Assembly: GCF_020687505.1 (NCBI RefSeq)
Contig: NZ_JAJEQT010000004.1
Direction: 5' to 3' (one strand)
DNA from: Coprococcus_C hominis
GTDB taxonomy: Bacteria; Bacillota; Clostridia; Lachnospirales; Lachnospiraceae
Length of the DNA stretch: 64,000 bases
In this document: piece after piece, positions 45,820 through 54,585 of the stretch
How positions within the stretch are numbered: the stretch's first letter is position 1
Layout of the letters: each line of letters opens with the position of its first letter
Position numbers and translations under genes: made by a program
Notes under the pieces: generated by a model
Told to the model about the DNA's origin: nothing
Seen by the model: only the letters and a program-made list of their open reading frames with translations
The model's database searches: none

Positions 45820-45940
45820 GTTCAAAGCAAACACCTTTGGACATCTTGGGGAGAGGATGAGTTGCTGATGTTCGGAAGCAGCTCAGATGTGTGTTTTATA
45901 TAGAAATACCGTGTGGATTGGGGAATCCACACGGTATTTT
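45820..45940 (+). ncRNA. Candidate structured small RNA with its own terminator
   Basis: There is no coding frame with an SD in the gap 45616-45989. On the plus strand a promoter-like sequence is followed by a stem GAGTTGCT ... AGCAGCTC (8 bp, around 45859-45884) with loop GATGTTCGGA, then a 16-bp terminator. The opposite-strand gene at 45,990 also needs a terminator, so the hairpin alone is not proof. The family is not recognised; 6S, SRP and tmRNA signatures were not found. Confidence 0.4.
45904..45940. terminator. Strong 16-bp terminator hairpin
   Basis: A perfect stem AAATACCGTGTGGATT-GGGG-AATCCACACGGTATTT with TTTT on the plus strand. It also lies 50 nt after the stop of the TAC operon on the minus strand. 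Confidence 0.85.
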
Positions 45941-45989
45941 GCGTTACTGTTTTAATTTGATGTGTTTTGACCTATAGCTTAGTCAAATA

Positions 45990-46421
45990 TTATTCTGACA
46001 AACCTTTATAGTAATCAATTACGTTTACAAACGGAATAACAACTTTTCCGCTGTCAAAAATATTAGATGTTATCGATTCTATTTTTCCTCTTGCAATGCT
46101 AATCAGAGCTGCAGCTCCATTTATGATTACAAGCTGTTTAAAATCTTCTTCCTCAGTATTTTTTTCTGATAGGAATGCTCCTTCTAAAGATAGTTCTAAT
46201 TTAAAATTTCGATCTTCTGCCTGCTCTATCTCTACTTCAAAATCTATAGCCATTTGCGAAAAAAGGCCTTCGTCAATATTTTCAAAACTAGGCTCATTAA
46301 TATTAAGACCAAAACTTCTTTTTGCCTCTTTTTGAACATTCACTATGTTATTTTCAACAGAAATCTCTTTAATCGTTGTACCAACTAACTTTATTCCTGT
46401 TGCAATTCGATTTAACTCCAT
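45990..46421 (-). CDS. SecB-like chaperone of a toxin-antitoxin-chaperone (TAC) module
   Basis: A 143-aa acidic protein with the SecB fold pattern. The middle strand block FKLELSLEGAFLSEK (about residue 72) is followed by EEDFKQLVIINGAAALISIA and a C-terminal VVIPFVNVIDYYKGL, which matches the SecB IPxxNFxxLY-type ending. It is the third gene of a toxin-antitoxin-chaperone operon, and its ATG overlaps the antitoxin stop by one base (TAATG). In the Mycobacterium TAC system the chaperone protects the aggregation-prone antitoxin; the same job is inferred here. True SecB for secretion is normally absent from Firmicutes. Confidence 0.75.
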   Translation of the reverse strand: MELNRIATGIKLVGTTIKEISVENNIVNVQKEAKRSFGLNINEPSFENIDEGLFSQMAIDFEVEIEQAEDRNFKLELSLEGAFLSEKNTEEEDFKQLVIINGAAALISIARGKIESITSNIFDSGKVVIPFVNVIDYYKGLSE

Positions 46422-46834
46422 TATGCAATCGCCCCCTTATCATATACAAGTCGTAAATAACCATTATCCCGTCTTTTCTTTCCTACCTTTTCGCTCTCCC
46501 ATTCCACAATATTATAATCAGATTTTACACATGGTTTATCCAAACTAACAAATAATTTCAAGTTTGTCTTTTGACAAATTTCATTTAATGTTCTTATCGT
46601 GAAATTATATTCCCTACTTTCCCACTTAGAAACCATTGCCTGCGTTACGCCCATATATTCAGCAAACTTTTGTTGTGTCATGCCCATGTCAAGTCTGCAT
46701 CTTTCAATCTGCGCAGAAATCTTTGCTAACTCAACAATCGTTTTTACTTCAGACTTAGAAATACCTTCTGAAACCCAATTTGACTTCTTTGCATTTGCAA
46801 TCTTTTCTGCAATTCCCATTTTCATATCCTCCAT
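46421..46834 (-). CDS. higA: HigA-type antitoxin with XRE helix-turn-helix
   Basis: A 137-aa protein. The HTH domain is at residues about 45-97 (MTQQKFAEYMGVTQAMVSKW, then NFTIRTLNEICQKTN). A basic tail of about 40 residues runs from there (SLDKPCVKSDYNIVEWESEK and on). In known TAC antitoxins a C-terminal chaperone-addiction (ChAD) tail makes the protein dependent on the SecB-like partner; this tail is the candidate. It lies 16 nt behind the toxin gene and most likely represses the operon at 47264-47273. Confidence 0.85.
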   Translation of the reverse strand: MEDMKMGIAEKIANAKKSNWVSEGISKSEVKTIVELAKISAQIERCRLDMGMTQQKFAEYMGVTQAMVSKWESREYNFTIRTLNEICQKTNLKLFVSLDKPCVKSDYNIVEWESEKVGKKRRDNGYLRLVYDKGAIA

Positions 46835-46850
46835 CTATAATCCTATTAAG

Positions 46851-47228
46851 TTAACTAAACAACCATTTTAGCCTCTTTTGAGCAGTTTCAATCGCTCTCT
46901 GATAATCTCCAGCACTTTTCTCTAAAAAGGCCGTAAGCAGTATTATGGTATCATCTTCAATCGTATAAAGTACTCTTACATTTTTCCTGGATTCTGGATG
47001 TCTAATACTATATAGTTTGTCAAATCCCGTTAACTTTTCAAATTGCGGCAAATCAATCGCTCGATCTTTTTCCTGTTCTAAAACTGCCAGATCTGCAATC
47101 AACTTTTTCTGATATCTCTGCCAAGGCGCATTTTCCCTCCACGCCTCATCAACTGCTTTTCGAAACTCTTTCTTTACACTTGAAATTGTCTCTTCTAATT
47201 CTTCAATAAGTAATTGTTCTAATTCCAC
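46851..47228 (-). CDS. higB: HigB-type (phage Gp49-like) toxin
   Basis: A 125-aa protein with the Gp49/HigB core in the C-terminal 70 residues: DKLYSIRHPESRKNVRVLYT, then ILLTAFLEKSAGDYQRAIE. Such toxins are ribosome-dependent mRNA endonucleases. The N-terminal 45 residues form a charged helix. The start is the GTG at 47228 with AAGGAGG 11 nt upstream. The toxin-first order is that of HigBA systems. Confidence 0.85.
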   Translation of the reverse strand: MELEQLLIEELEETISSVKKEFRKAVDEAWRENAPWQRYQKKLIADLAVLEQEKDRAIDLPQFEKLTGFDKLYSIRHPESRKNVRVLYTIEDDTIILLTAFLEKSAGDYQRAIETAQKRLKWLFS

Positions 47229-47255
47229 ACCCCAAGTCTCCTCCTTCGTATTGTT

Positions 47256-47284
47256 ATAATATAACTTATAAGTAATATTTTCAA
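47256..47284 (-). promoter_or_regulatory. Promoter of the TAC operon with palindromic operator in the spacer
   Basis: On the minus strand TTGAAA, 17-nt spacer, TATTAT. A perfect 10-bp palindrome ACTTATAAGT (47264-47273) lies within the spacer, the expected place for autorepression by the HTH antitoxin. Confidence 0.65.
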
Positions 47285-47325
47285 CAGTTTTTTATATTTA
47301 TTATATTCAAAACTTTATTTTATAT

Positions 47326-48242
47326 TCAATTTGATAAACTTTCTCTACTCGCCTCCTCACACTTTACCATAACAAGATTTGCCTGCGTTAACAAACTATC
47401 CTGTGACAAAGAATACATTTCTCCACATTTCCTAATAAATAAGTTTTCTGAGATATCCCATATCTATAAACAAATAAATGATTTTTCGTGTTTCTCTGAA
47501 GCCAATCAATCAACACATTTCTCCATGTTAAATCCGACTCTCCCAGCGCCAAACCATATGTACAAATCGTATCCGCAGAATTGATTATATTCACCGCCTC
47601 AACAACCCGCATCCTGTCATATTCTTCATTAAAAAAAGGTTTAACAAACGCTCTTTTTCCATTTCTTGATAGAGGATATGCTGCTTTCCATTGATTTTCA
47701 TTGTCAATTCCTAACGTTGGATCATCCCCTAATTTACCATGAATATGGATTATCTGAGGTGCCCGATATGAATATTGATCAAACGCTTTCTCCATAGCAT
47801 AATCAAAAACCTCTGTGTAATTAAACGAAATCGCCTGGATATTTCTACGCAGCCCTGCATCTCTTATACTCATTGTAGAATTCACATTATGAGATATTCC
47901 TTTGTAAAACCCAGAAAACGAATCCACCATCTCATCATGAATTATTTTTTCTTTTGCTTCATCATTTATCCTTTTGAAAAAAAGTTTCTGTTCTCTATCT
48001 AGATATTCTCTCATATATACAGAAAAATCCCTGACACATTCAACAAACTCTTTTTCCGTTTTTAGGGATTGCGCATAATCACACATCTCCATCTCGAAAT
48101 CACCCCAACGATCTATATCCAATGATATTTCTCTTTTGAATGCCTCAATAATAGGAGATTTCGAATCTGAATTAACCATCCGAGAATCTCGTATTCATAC
48201 CACAATTAAATCAAAACCATTTCCAATCAAAAATAAAGTCAT
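47326..48242 (-). pseudogene. AbiH-family abortive infection gene, frameshifted at both ends
   Basis: The longest open part (48179 to 47388, 263 aa) covers the AbiH body, including SFNYTEVFDYAMEKAF, IIHIHGKLGDDPTLG, and GLALGESDLTWRNVL. The family start MTLFLIGNGFDL is encoded at 48242-48207 with GGGGG as SD, but it ends at TGA after three more codons. The continuing NCGMNTRFSD frame is one base off and also stops before the body begins. Near the 3' end, a frame shift around 47440 restores a plausible tail down to TGA at 47326-47328, while the actual frame ends early in CHRIVC. It is therefore a decaying phage-defence gene next to the TAC operon. Confidence 0.75.
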
Positions 48243-48479
48243 TTTATCCCCCTTGTATAATCTTCAAAACTATTCAGCTCTACTATTCCCGCCGTGTATC
48301 AAACAAAAGTAACAACTACTGTGCTGCATACGACAGACAAATCATCATCACAATTTTAAATGCGAATTTTGTCTCACTTTCGTACATGGGAATTTTTCAG
48401 AGGTTCTCAACTATCGACATTTTTTCTAGAAAAAAGAATTTGCAATAAGAACGATAACTATATAGAATTCCCCTCACCC

Positions 48480-48680
48480 CTATAAGTCATGCTCCCACAC
48501 ATGTCTTATAACCATTATTCTACACAAATCTACAATTTTTTCCAGCACCACCTGCAAAATAAATTCTACCGCTTCAACCTTTCCATCCAGCGCCTCGGAA
48601 AAGAAGTCATCATCCATCAGCTTCAGTCTGTCAATCCGATTCAGATACTCTTCCTGCCTGTTCAACTCCATCTTCGCCAT
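48480..48680 (-). pseudogene. Truncated PD-(D/E)XK nuclease-family transposase / Rpn-type fragment
   Basis: 66 residues starting MAKMELNRQEEYLNRIDRLK, followed by LMDDDFFSEALDGKVEAVEF. This is the start of a family of roughly 300-aa transposase-like PD-(D/E)XK proteins common in Lachnospiraceae. The family sequence ends at about residue 48 and is replaced by a different tail and a stop, so most of the gene is lost. SD AGGAGG stands 5 nt before the ATG at 48680. The 237 nt between it and AbiH hold no recognisable gene. Confidence 0.65.
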
Positions 48681-48842
48681 ACACTCCTCCTGTATTGCCC
48701 CGGGGTGATGGTTCATCCATCCAACCTTGTCGACACAAAAACCATATCACAGGTGAAAATACATTGTAAAGCGTAAGTTTGGAACATTTAGGAAAAGCAC
48801 GCAAGAATGCGGGGTACAGGCGAAAATAAATTTTAAAAACGT

Positions 48843-48877
48843 AAAAAAACCGCCGAAAGCACTACGCTCCCGACGGT
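48843..48877 (-). terminator. Terminator behind the ugd remnant
   Basis: A 12-bp stem with G-U pairs, on the minus strand ACCGTCGGGAGC-GTAGT-GCTTTCGGCGGT followed by seven T. It starts 10 nt after the stop at 48887. Confidence 0.85.
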
Positions 48878-48886
48878 CTCCCATCC

Positions 48887-49102
48887 CTAATCTCTCCTAA
48901 ATATATCTCTCGTATACACCTTGTCCGCCACATCATCCAGACAAGCATCATACCGGTTCGCAATGATCGCCTGCGACAGATCATTGAACTGCGCCAGATC
49001 ATTCACAACTCTGCCGCCAAAGAATGTGCTACCATCCTCCAAAGTCGGCTCATACACGATCACGGTTGCGCCTTTCGCCTTGATCCGCTTCATGACTCCC
49101 TA
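48887..49102 (-). pseudogene. ugd: UDP-glucose 6-dehydrogenase, C-terminal piece behind an amber codon
   Basis: This codes for GVMKRIKAKGATVIVYEPTL and on to VYTRDIFRRD, the C-terminal NAD/UDP-binding end of the enzyme. It continues the frame of the upstream piece directly, interrupted only by TAG at 49102-49100. Family members have SSIQG at this point, so one C-to-T change (CAG to TAG) explains the break. The internal ATG at 49093 has no clear SD, so separate translation is doubtful. Confidence 0.85.
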
Positions 49103-50683
49103 GATGGAACTCTGCCGGAAATTATCCGAATTACTTTTCATCGTCAAGCGGTACACACCAACGACAACTTCCTTTTCCTTCGAAGCATCGTAGTCTTCAT
49201 TCGGTCCATACGCTCCAGCAATCTCCAGCACTCGATCCGCAATATAATCCTTCCTCGTCCGGTTTGATTCCACAATCGCTTCAATCAGGTTCTCCGGCAC
49301 ATCCTGATAGTTCGCCAACAACTGCTTTGTGTCCTTCGGCAGGCAATATCCTCCATAACCAAAACTTGGGTTATTGTAATGTGTGCCGATTCGCGGATCC
49401 AAACACACACCATTGATGATTTGCTGCGTATCAAAGCCCTTCATCTCCGCATATGTGTCGAGCTCGTTGAAATACGATACACGCAGTGCCAGATATGTAT
49501 TTGCAAAAAGCTTGACCGCCTCTGCTTCCGTATACCCCATGATCAGCGTGTCAATATTCTCCTTGATTGCGCCTTCCTGCAACAGCCCCGCATATGTATG
49601 TGCCGCCGCAACCAGTCTCTCATCATCCATATCCGTTCCAACAATGATACGGCTTGGGTATAAATTATCATACAACGCCTTTGATTCCCGCAGAAATTCC
49701 GGACTGAAAATAATGTTTTCACAACAATATTTCTTCCGGATGGATTTCGTATATCCCACCGGAATTGTGGACTTAATTACCATAATTGCAGATGGATTAT
49801 ACTTCATTACCAATTCAATGACCGATTCTACTGCAGATGTATCGAAGAAATTCTTCTGACTGTCATAATTCGTCGGTGCCGCAATCACAACAAAATCTGC
49901 CCCCGCATAAGCCTCCTCTGCATCCAATGTAGCTGTCAGATTTAACGTTTTCTCTGCCAGATACTTCCCAATATATTCATCCTGAATCGGACTTATGTGA
50001 TGATTGATCTTCTCACACATACGCTTGCTCGCACCCATGACATTTGTCGGATTGACTGCTTTATCTGTACTGATCAGCACAAAACGGTCGCAGTGATTTC
50101 GGATTGCCGCAAGTGCGGTTTTATAAGTGCCAAATACGTTGTTTTTGATCGCCTCGCAAGGACTTCCCTCCATGAGTGGCACATGCTTGTGTGCCGCCGC
50201 ATGGTAGACGATCTGCGGTTTATACTCTTCAAACACACGCTCGATTCTGCAGCTGTCACGTACCGATCCAATCAGTACAGTCAGATTCAGTTTCGGGAAG
50301 TTATGTCGTAATTCCTGTTCAATCTCGTATGCATTGTTCTCATATACATCAAAGATGATAAGTCGTTCCGGCCGGCTTGCCGCGATCTGTCTGCAAAGCT
50401 CACTTCCGATCGAGCCGCCTCCACCGGTTACCAGCACACGTTTGCCCTCGATATAGCCGGTTATACTAGCAAGATCTGTCTTGATCGGTTCTCTTCCGAG
50501 CAGATCTTCCATAGAGATCGGCCGGAGCTTACTCAGCTTCACATCACCATCCACAATCTGGTAGATACCTGGCACGGTCTTCACAACACAATCCGTCTCG
50601 TTACATATATTAAGTATCTCCCGACGCTCATCCTTTGTTGCCGTTGGAATAGCAAAGATGATTTGATCGATCTTATGCAGCAA
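49100..50683 (-). pseudogene. CapD-Ugd chimera: dehydratase middle fused in frame to UDP-glucose dehydrogenase
   Basis: 527 codons. The first 230 residues are the C-terminal Rossmann domain of a CapD/FlaA1-type nucleotide-sugar 4,6-dehydratase (VLVTGGGGSIGSELCRQIAA; LISTDKAVNPTNVMGASKRM). At about 49,990-50,010 this turns within SKRMCEKINHHISPIQDEYI into UDP-glucose dehydrogenase lacking its first roughly 45 residues (SAIMVIKSTIPVGYTKSIRK; IIFSPEFLRESKALYDNLYP; the catalytic-Cys segment FGYGGYCLPKDTKQL). A deletion joining two genes of a polysaccharide locus is the simplest explanation. Neither enzyme can be complete: CapD lacks its end, and Ugd lacks the NAD-binding GxGxxG start. Confidence 0.85.
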
Positions 50684-51302
50684 ATATATCGTCTCTTGTT
50701 CCTGCTACCGGAACACCCTCGATAAAACGTCCATTCTTGTTCTTATTATCATCAATAAAACATTTCACACGCATGTTGTTGAGCTTGGATGACCGCTGGA
50801 TTTCTCGCATCAGCGTCTGTCCTGCCGCACCGGCTCCAATAACCATGACATTGTCCACCTGCTTGCCATGTGCCCGGTTTCGTTCTGTGACAAAGATACG
50901 ATACGAATACCGCAGTCCGATCACACATACATATTCCAGAACAAATCCTAATATATAGTAGGAAATCGGCATACGCTGCAGGAAGATCGTGATTCCACAC
51001 AGATTGATCAGTCCTGCGATCAATGTCGCGTTCGTCATTGGCAGTAATTCACGGATGCCAAGGAACCGCCATATTCGTTTGTACATACTTGTGAGCCAGA
51101 AGACTGTCAGCGTGATAACCATTCGAACCGGTATATATATAATCCACGCTTCCAGATATTTGATATCGATTGCTGAGAACCGGCAGTCAAACCGCAGCCA
51201 CAATGCAACCGCATACGCAAAATTAACTACAACTGTATCGTACACCATAAGCATCACTGCGACAATATGCCAGTGCTGAATTTTGAACTTTTTCTCTGCC
51301 AT
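50673..51302 (-). pseudogene. CapD/FlaA1-type dehydratase, N-terminal membrane part
   Basis: Around 209 residues: four membrane segments (residues about 10-125), then the CoA-binding-like Rossmann part VMVIGAGAAGQTLMREIQRS near residue 150. The frame ends in GTRDDIFAA and TAA; the next frame carries on with HKIDQIIFAIPTATKDERRE, which is the family continuation, so a frameshift lies near 50,680. Start is either the ATG at 51302 or that at 51311; the GGGAG upstream spaces better for 51302. It is the first part of the broken capD-ugd gene. Confidence 0.85.
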
Positions 51303-51373
51303 GTTTCCCATTTCTCCCTGTCACCGGACGCCACGCCCGGAAATTTTATCTTTTGTTACCATTCATCTCCAAA

Positions 51374-51402
51374 AATATAGTATAGCAATTTGTGAATTGC
51401 AA
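51374..51402 (-). promoter_or_regulatory. Candidate promoter of the capD remnant overlapping a palindrome
   Basis: On the minus strand TTGCAA, 17-nt spacer, TATATT. The palindrome GCAATT-TGTG-AATTGC (51385-51400) overlaps the -35 and spacer, a possible operator. Confidence 0.4.
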
Positions 51403-51528
51403 TAGACCTTGCAAAATTGACACTTAATCTGTCATAATTGGTATTCGTCCTTGTAAATAGGGAGTTTTCTGGCATACTTTCTGCATTTTTCGTTTGTGCA
51501 ATTTGTTGCCTGAATGCGAGAATTTTTG

Positions 51529-51557
51529 TTGTGCTTTGACTATTTTTATTATATAAT
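51529..51557 (+). promoter_or_regulatory. Sigma-A promoter of cellobiose phosphorylase
   Basis: TTGTGC, 17-nt spacer, TATAAT (perfect -10), about 28 nt before the SD GGAAGG. No catabolite-responsive cre element is obvious. Confidence 0.6.
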
Positions 51558-51591
51558 GAGGGCAGTGTTTTATGAAAGGAAGGTATTATAC

Positions 51592-54075
51592 ATGAAATTT
51601 GGTTACTTTGATGACGCAAATCGTGAGTACGTCATTACTTCGCCTAGAACTCCATATCCATGGATCAATTACTTAGGCACACAGGGGTTCTTCTCCCTGA
51701 TTTCCAACACTGCCGGAGGATATTCCTTCTACAAAGACGCTCGTCTTAGAAGAATCACTCGTTACCGTTACAACAACGTACCTATTGATATGGGTGGACG
51801 TTATTTCTATATCAATGAGAACGGTACGATCTGGAACCCGGGCTGGTCTCCAGTGAAGACAGAGCTGGATGCTTATGAGTGCCGTCATGGTATGGGTTAC
51901 ACAGTAATCACAGGTAAGAAGAACGACCTGAAGGCTGAAGTAACATTCTTCGTACCACAGAATTACGACGGAGAAGTACAGCAGGTAGTTTTGACAAATG
52001 AGAGCGACAAAGCTAAGACATTCTCCTTCTTCTCATTTGCTGAGTGGTGTCTGTGGGATGCACAGGACGACTGCACAAACTTCCAGAGAAACTTCAGTAC
52101 TGGTCGTGTAGAGGTAAAGGATTCTACCATCTACCACAAGACTGAGTACAGAGACAGACGTGATCATTACGCATTCTATTCTGTAAATGACACCATCGAT
52201 GGTTACGATACAGACCGTGATGCATTCATCGGTTTGTACAATGGTTTCCACAATCCACAGGCAGTTGAAGCTGGTAAGGCTAACAACTCCTTTGCAGATG
52301 GCTGGTCACCAATCGCTTCTCATTATAAAGAGATCACACTTGCTCCGGGCGAGTCTAAGACACTCATCTTCATCCTTGGTTATGTAGAGATGCCAGTTGA
52401 GGAGAAGTTCGAAGCAGATGGTAAGACTATTAATAAGGTAAAGGCTCTTGCTATGATGGACAAGTACAACACACCTGAGAAGGTTGCTGCTGGTCTTGCA
52501 GAGCTGAAGGCTACTTGGGATAATCTCCTTGGAATCTTAAATGTTGACACACCAGATGACAAGGTTAACCGTATGGTTAATATCTGGAACCAGTATCAGT
52601 GTATGGTTACATTCAACCTTTCACGTTCTGCTTCCTACTTCGAATCAGGTATCGGTCGTGGTATGGGATTCCGTGATTCAAACCAGGATATCCTCGGTTT
52701 CGTTCACCAGATTCCAGACCGTGCAAGAGAGAGAATTATTGATATCGCTTCAACTCAGCTTGAGGATGGCGGTTGCTACCATCAGTATCAGCCACTGACC
52801 AAGAAGGGTAACTCCGATATCGGTGGTGACTTCTCCGATGATCCATTGTGGATGATCCTTTCTGTTTCCGCTTACATCAAGGAGACAGGTGACTGGGGTA
52901 TCCTCGATGAGATGGTTCCTTATGATAACGACGAGTCTAAGGCAAAGCCAATGCTTGATCACTTGAAGGTTTCCTTCTACAAGATCGTAAATAATCTTGG
53001 ACCTCACGGACTTCCACTTGCAATGCGTGCAGACTGGAATGACTGTATCAACCTGTCATGCTACTCTGACACACCAGGTGAGAGCTTCCAGACATATACA
53101 AACCCTAAGTTCGCTGCTGAAGGCGGTTACTCTAAGGTTGCTGAGTCTGTTATGGTTGCTACACTCTTCACATATGCAGGTCCAAACTATGTATCTATCC
53201 TGAAGCACCTTGGCAAGGATGACGAGGCAACAGCTGCTCAGGCTGAAATCGATAAGATGAAAGCAAACATCATGGAATCCGCTTGGGATGGCGACTGGTT
53301 CATCCGTGCATACGATGCAAACGGCGAGAAGATGGGTTCTAAGGAATGTGAAGAAGGTAAGATCTTCATCGAGCCACAGGGCTTCGCAATCATGTCTGAG
53401 ATTGGTAAGGATCAGGGCTGTGATATGAAGACACTTGCAGCCATCGATGAGAGACTGAATACAAAGCATGGTCTTGTACTGAACAACCCTGCTTATACAA
53501 AGTACTACATCCAGTACGGTGAGATCTCTACATATCCGGGCGGATACAAAGAGAACGCTGGTATCTTCACACACAACAATGCATGGATCATCTGTGCTGC
53601 TGCTTACGCTGGTCAGGGTGATCAGGCATTCAAGTACTACTCAGAGATCGCTCCTGCATTTACAGAAGAGACATCTGATATCCACAAGACAGAGCCATAT
53701 GTATATGGACAGATGATCGGTGGTAAGGATGCTGGTTCTGATATCGGTCAGACAGGCAAGAACTTCGGTCAGGGTAAGAACTCATGGCTGACAGGTACAG
53801 CTGCTTGGAACATGGTAGCTATCTCCCAGTACATCCTTGGTGTACAGCCTGACTTCGACGGTTTGAAGATTGATCCTTCTATCCCTTCTGCTTGGGATGG
53901 TTTGAAGGCTTCCCGTCAGTTCCGTGGCGACACATATGATATCGAGGTTAAGAACCCAGATCACGTATGCAAGGGTGTTAAGAGCATGACTGTTGATGGC
54001 AAGGCAATCGACGGAAATGTAATCCCTGTTGCTGGTGATGGCAAGGCTCATAAGGTTGAGGTTGTTCTTGGTTAA
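51592..54075 (+). CDS. cbpA: Cellobiose phosphorylase, GH94
   Basis: An 827-aa cytosolic GH94 phosphorylase starting MKFGYFDDANREYVI. It cleaves cellobiose with phosphate into glucose 1-phosphate and glucose. The general acid Asp lies in RADWNDCINLS (Asp481 of this reading), behind the (alpha/alpha)6 barrel entrance FRDSNQDILGFVHQIPDRAR near residue 360. Length and start fit the cellobiose (not cellodextrin) phosphorylases. Codons are strongly biased (CGT, GGT, AAG), indicating high expression. The ATG at 51592 has GGAAGG 8 nt upstream, in preference to 51514. No sugar transporter is adjacent. Confidence 0.93.
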   Translation: MKFGYFDDANREYVITSPRTPYPWINYLGTQGFFSLISNTAGGYSFYKDARLRRITRYRYNNVPIDMGGRYFYINENGTIWNPGWSPVKTELDAYECRHGMGYTVITGKKNDLKAEVTFFVPQNYDGEVQQVVLTNESDKAKTFSFFSFAEWCLWDAQDDCTNFQRNFSTGRVEVKDSTIYHKTEYRDRRDHYAFYSVNDTIDGYDTDRDAFIGLYNGFHNPQAVEAGKANNSFADGWSPIASHYKEITLAPGESKTLIFILGYVEMPVEEKFEADGKTINKVKALAMMDKYNTPEKVAAGLAELKATWDNLLGILNVDTPDDKVNRMVNIWNQYQCMVTFNLSRSASYFESGIGRGMGFRDSNQDILGFVHQIPDRARERIIDIASTQLEDGGCYHQYQPLTKKGNSDIGGDFSDDPLWMILSVSAYIKETGDWGILDEMVPYDNDESKAKPMLDHLKVSFYKIVNNLGPHGLPLAMRADWNDCINLSCYSDTPGESFQTYTNPKFAAEGGYSKVAESVMVATLFTYAGPNYVSILKHLGKDDEATAAQAEIDKMKANIMESAWDGDWFIRAYDANGEKMGSKECEEGKIFIEPQGFAIMSEIGKDQGCDMKTLAAIDERLNTKHGLVLNNPAYTKYYIQYGEISTYPGGYKENAGIFTHNNAWIICAAAYAGQGDQAFKYYSEIAPAFTEETSDIHKTEPYVYGQMIGGKDAGSDIGQTGKNFGQGKNSWLTGTAAWNMVAISQYILGVQPDFDGLKIDPSIPSAWDGLKASRQFRGDTYDIEVKNPDHVCKGVKSMTVDGKAIDGNVIPVAGDGKAHKVEVVLG

Positions 54076-54111
54076 TTGATAACTAACGAGACAATTCACA
54101 GATAAAAATAG

Positions 54112-54143
54112 CAGCGGCTGCACATCGTGCAGCCGCTGTTTTT
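54112..54143 (+). terminator. Terminator of the cellobiose phosphorylase gene
   Basis: A perfect 12-bp stem CAGCGGCTGCAC-ATC-GTGCAGCCGCTG followed by five T. Confidence 0.93.
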
Positions 54144-54160
54144 GTATGCAGTCACCACAT

Positions 54161-54189
54161 AAAAAAGGCACCACCCGACAGGTGATGCC
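54161..54189 (-). terminator. Terminator of acpP
   Basis: On the minus strand GGCATCACC ... GGTGGTGCC (one G-U) followed by six T, 33 nt after the stop. Confidence 0.88.
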
Positions 54190-54221
54190 CTCATATGTAG
54201 AAATTCGGTCCTAAGTCCCGA

Positions 54222-54455
54222 TTAGTCCTCGATACCGTTGTTCTTAAGGTAATTAACAACATCCTCTACAGTTGCCATAGCAGCTACGTCATCTGCAGGG
54301 ATCTCACAACCATACTCCTCTTCCAAAGCCATAACAAGCTCATAAAGATCCAAAGAATCTGCGCCAAGATCATCCTTGAAAGATGTTGAGAGTTCGATTT
54401 CGCTCTCGTCAACGCTAAGCTGGTCTGCAATAATTTCCTTTAACTTTTCTAACAT
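54222..54455 (-). CDS. acpP: Acyl carrier protein
   Basis: A 77-aa acidic protein with the phosphopantetheine attachment site DDLGADSLDLYELVMALE (Ser of DSL near residue 35). It carries growing acyl chains in fatty acid synthesis. It stands alone with its own promoter and terminator, not in a fab operon. Confidence 0.96.
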   Translation of the reverse strand: MLEKLKEIIADQLSVDESEIELSTSFKDDLGADSLDLYELVMALEEEYGCEIPADDVAAMATVEDVVNYLKNNGIED

Positions 54456-54526
54456 ACTATTAGTCTCCTTTTACATTTCATTTTATAACTGCACTTGCAT
54501 ATCGGCTAAGTGACTCTCATACAGAA

Positions 54527-54556
54527 AATATACAACAGCCCTATACTATATGTCAA
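54527..54556 (-). promoter_or_regulatory. Sigma-A promoter of acpP
   Basis: On the minus strand TTGACA (perfect), 18-nt spacer, TATATT, about 72 nt before the acpP start. Confidence 0.6.
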
Positions 54557-54585
54557 GCTAGTATTCGTATTTTTAATAAGCGGGG

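Noticed and set aside
45659..45844. 61-aa minus-strand frame
   Set aside because: No SD and no family pattern; the region is better explained as promoter and small RNA.
45820..45900. 4.5S/SRP RNA, because of the GTTCGGAAGCAGC stretch
   Set aside because: The SRP apical loop needs GGAA closed by a GG/CC helix and the AGCAG bulge in register; that pairing is not present here.
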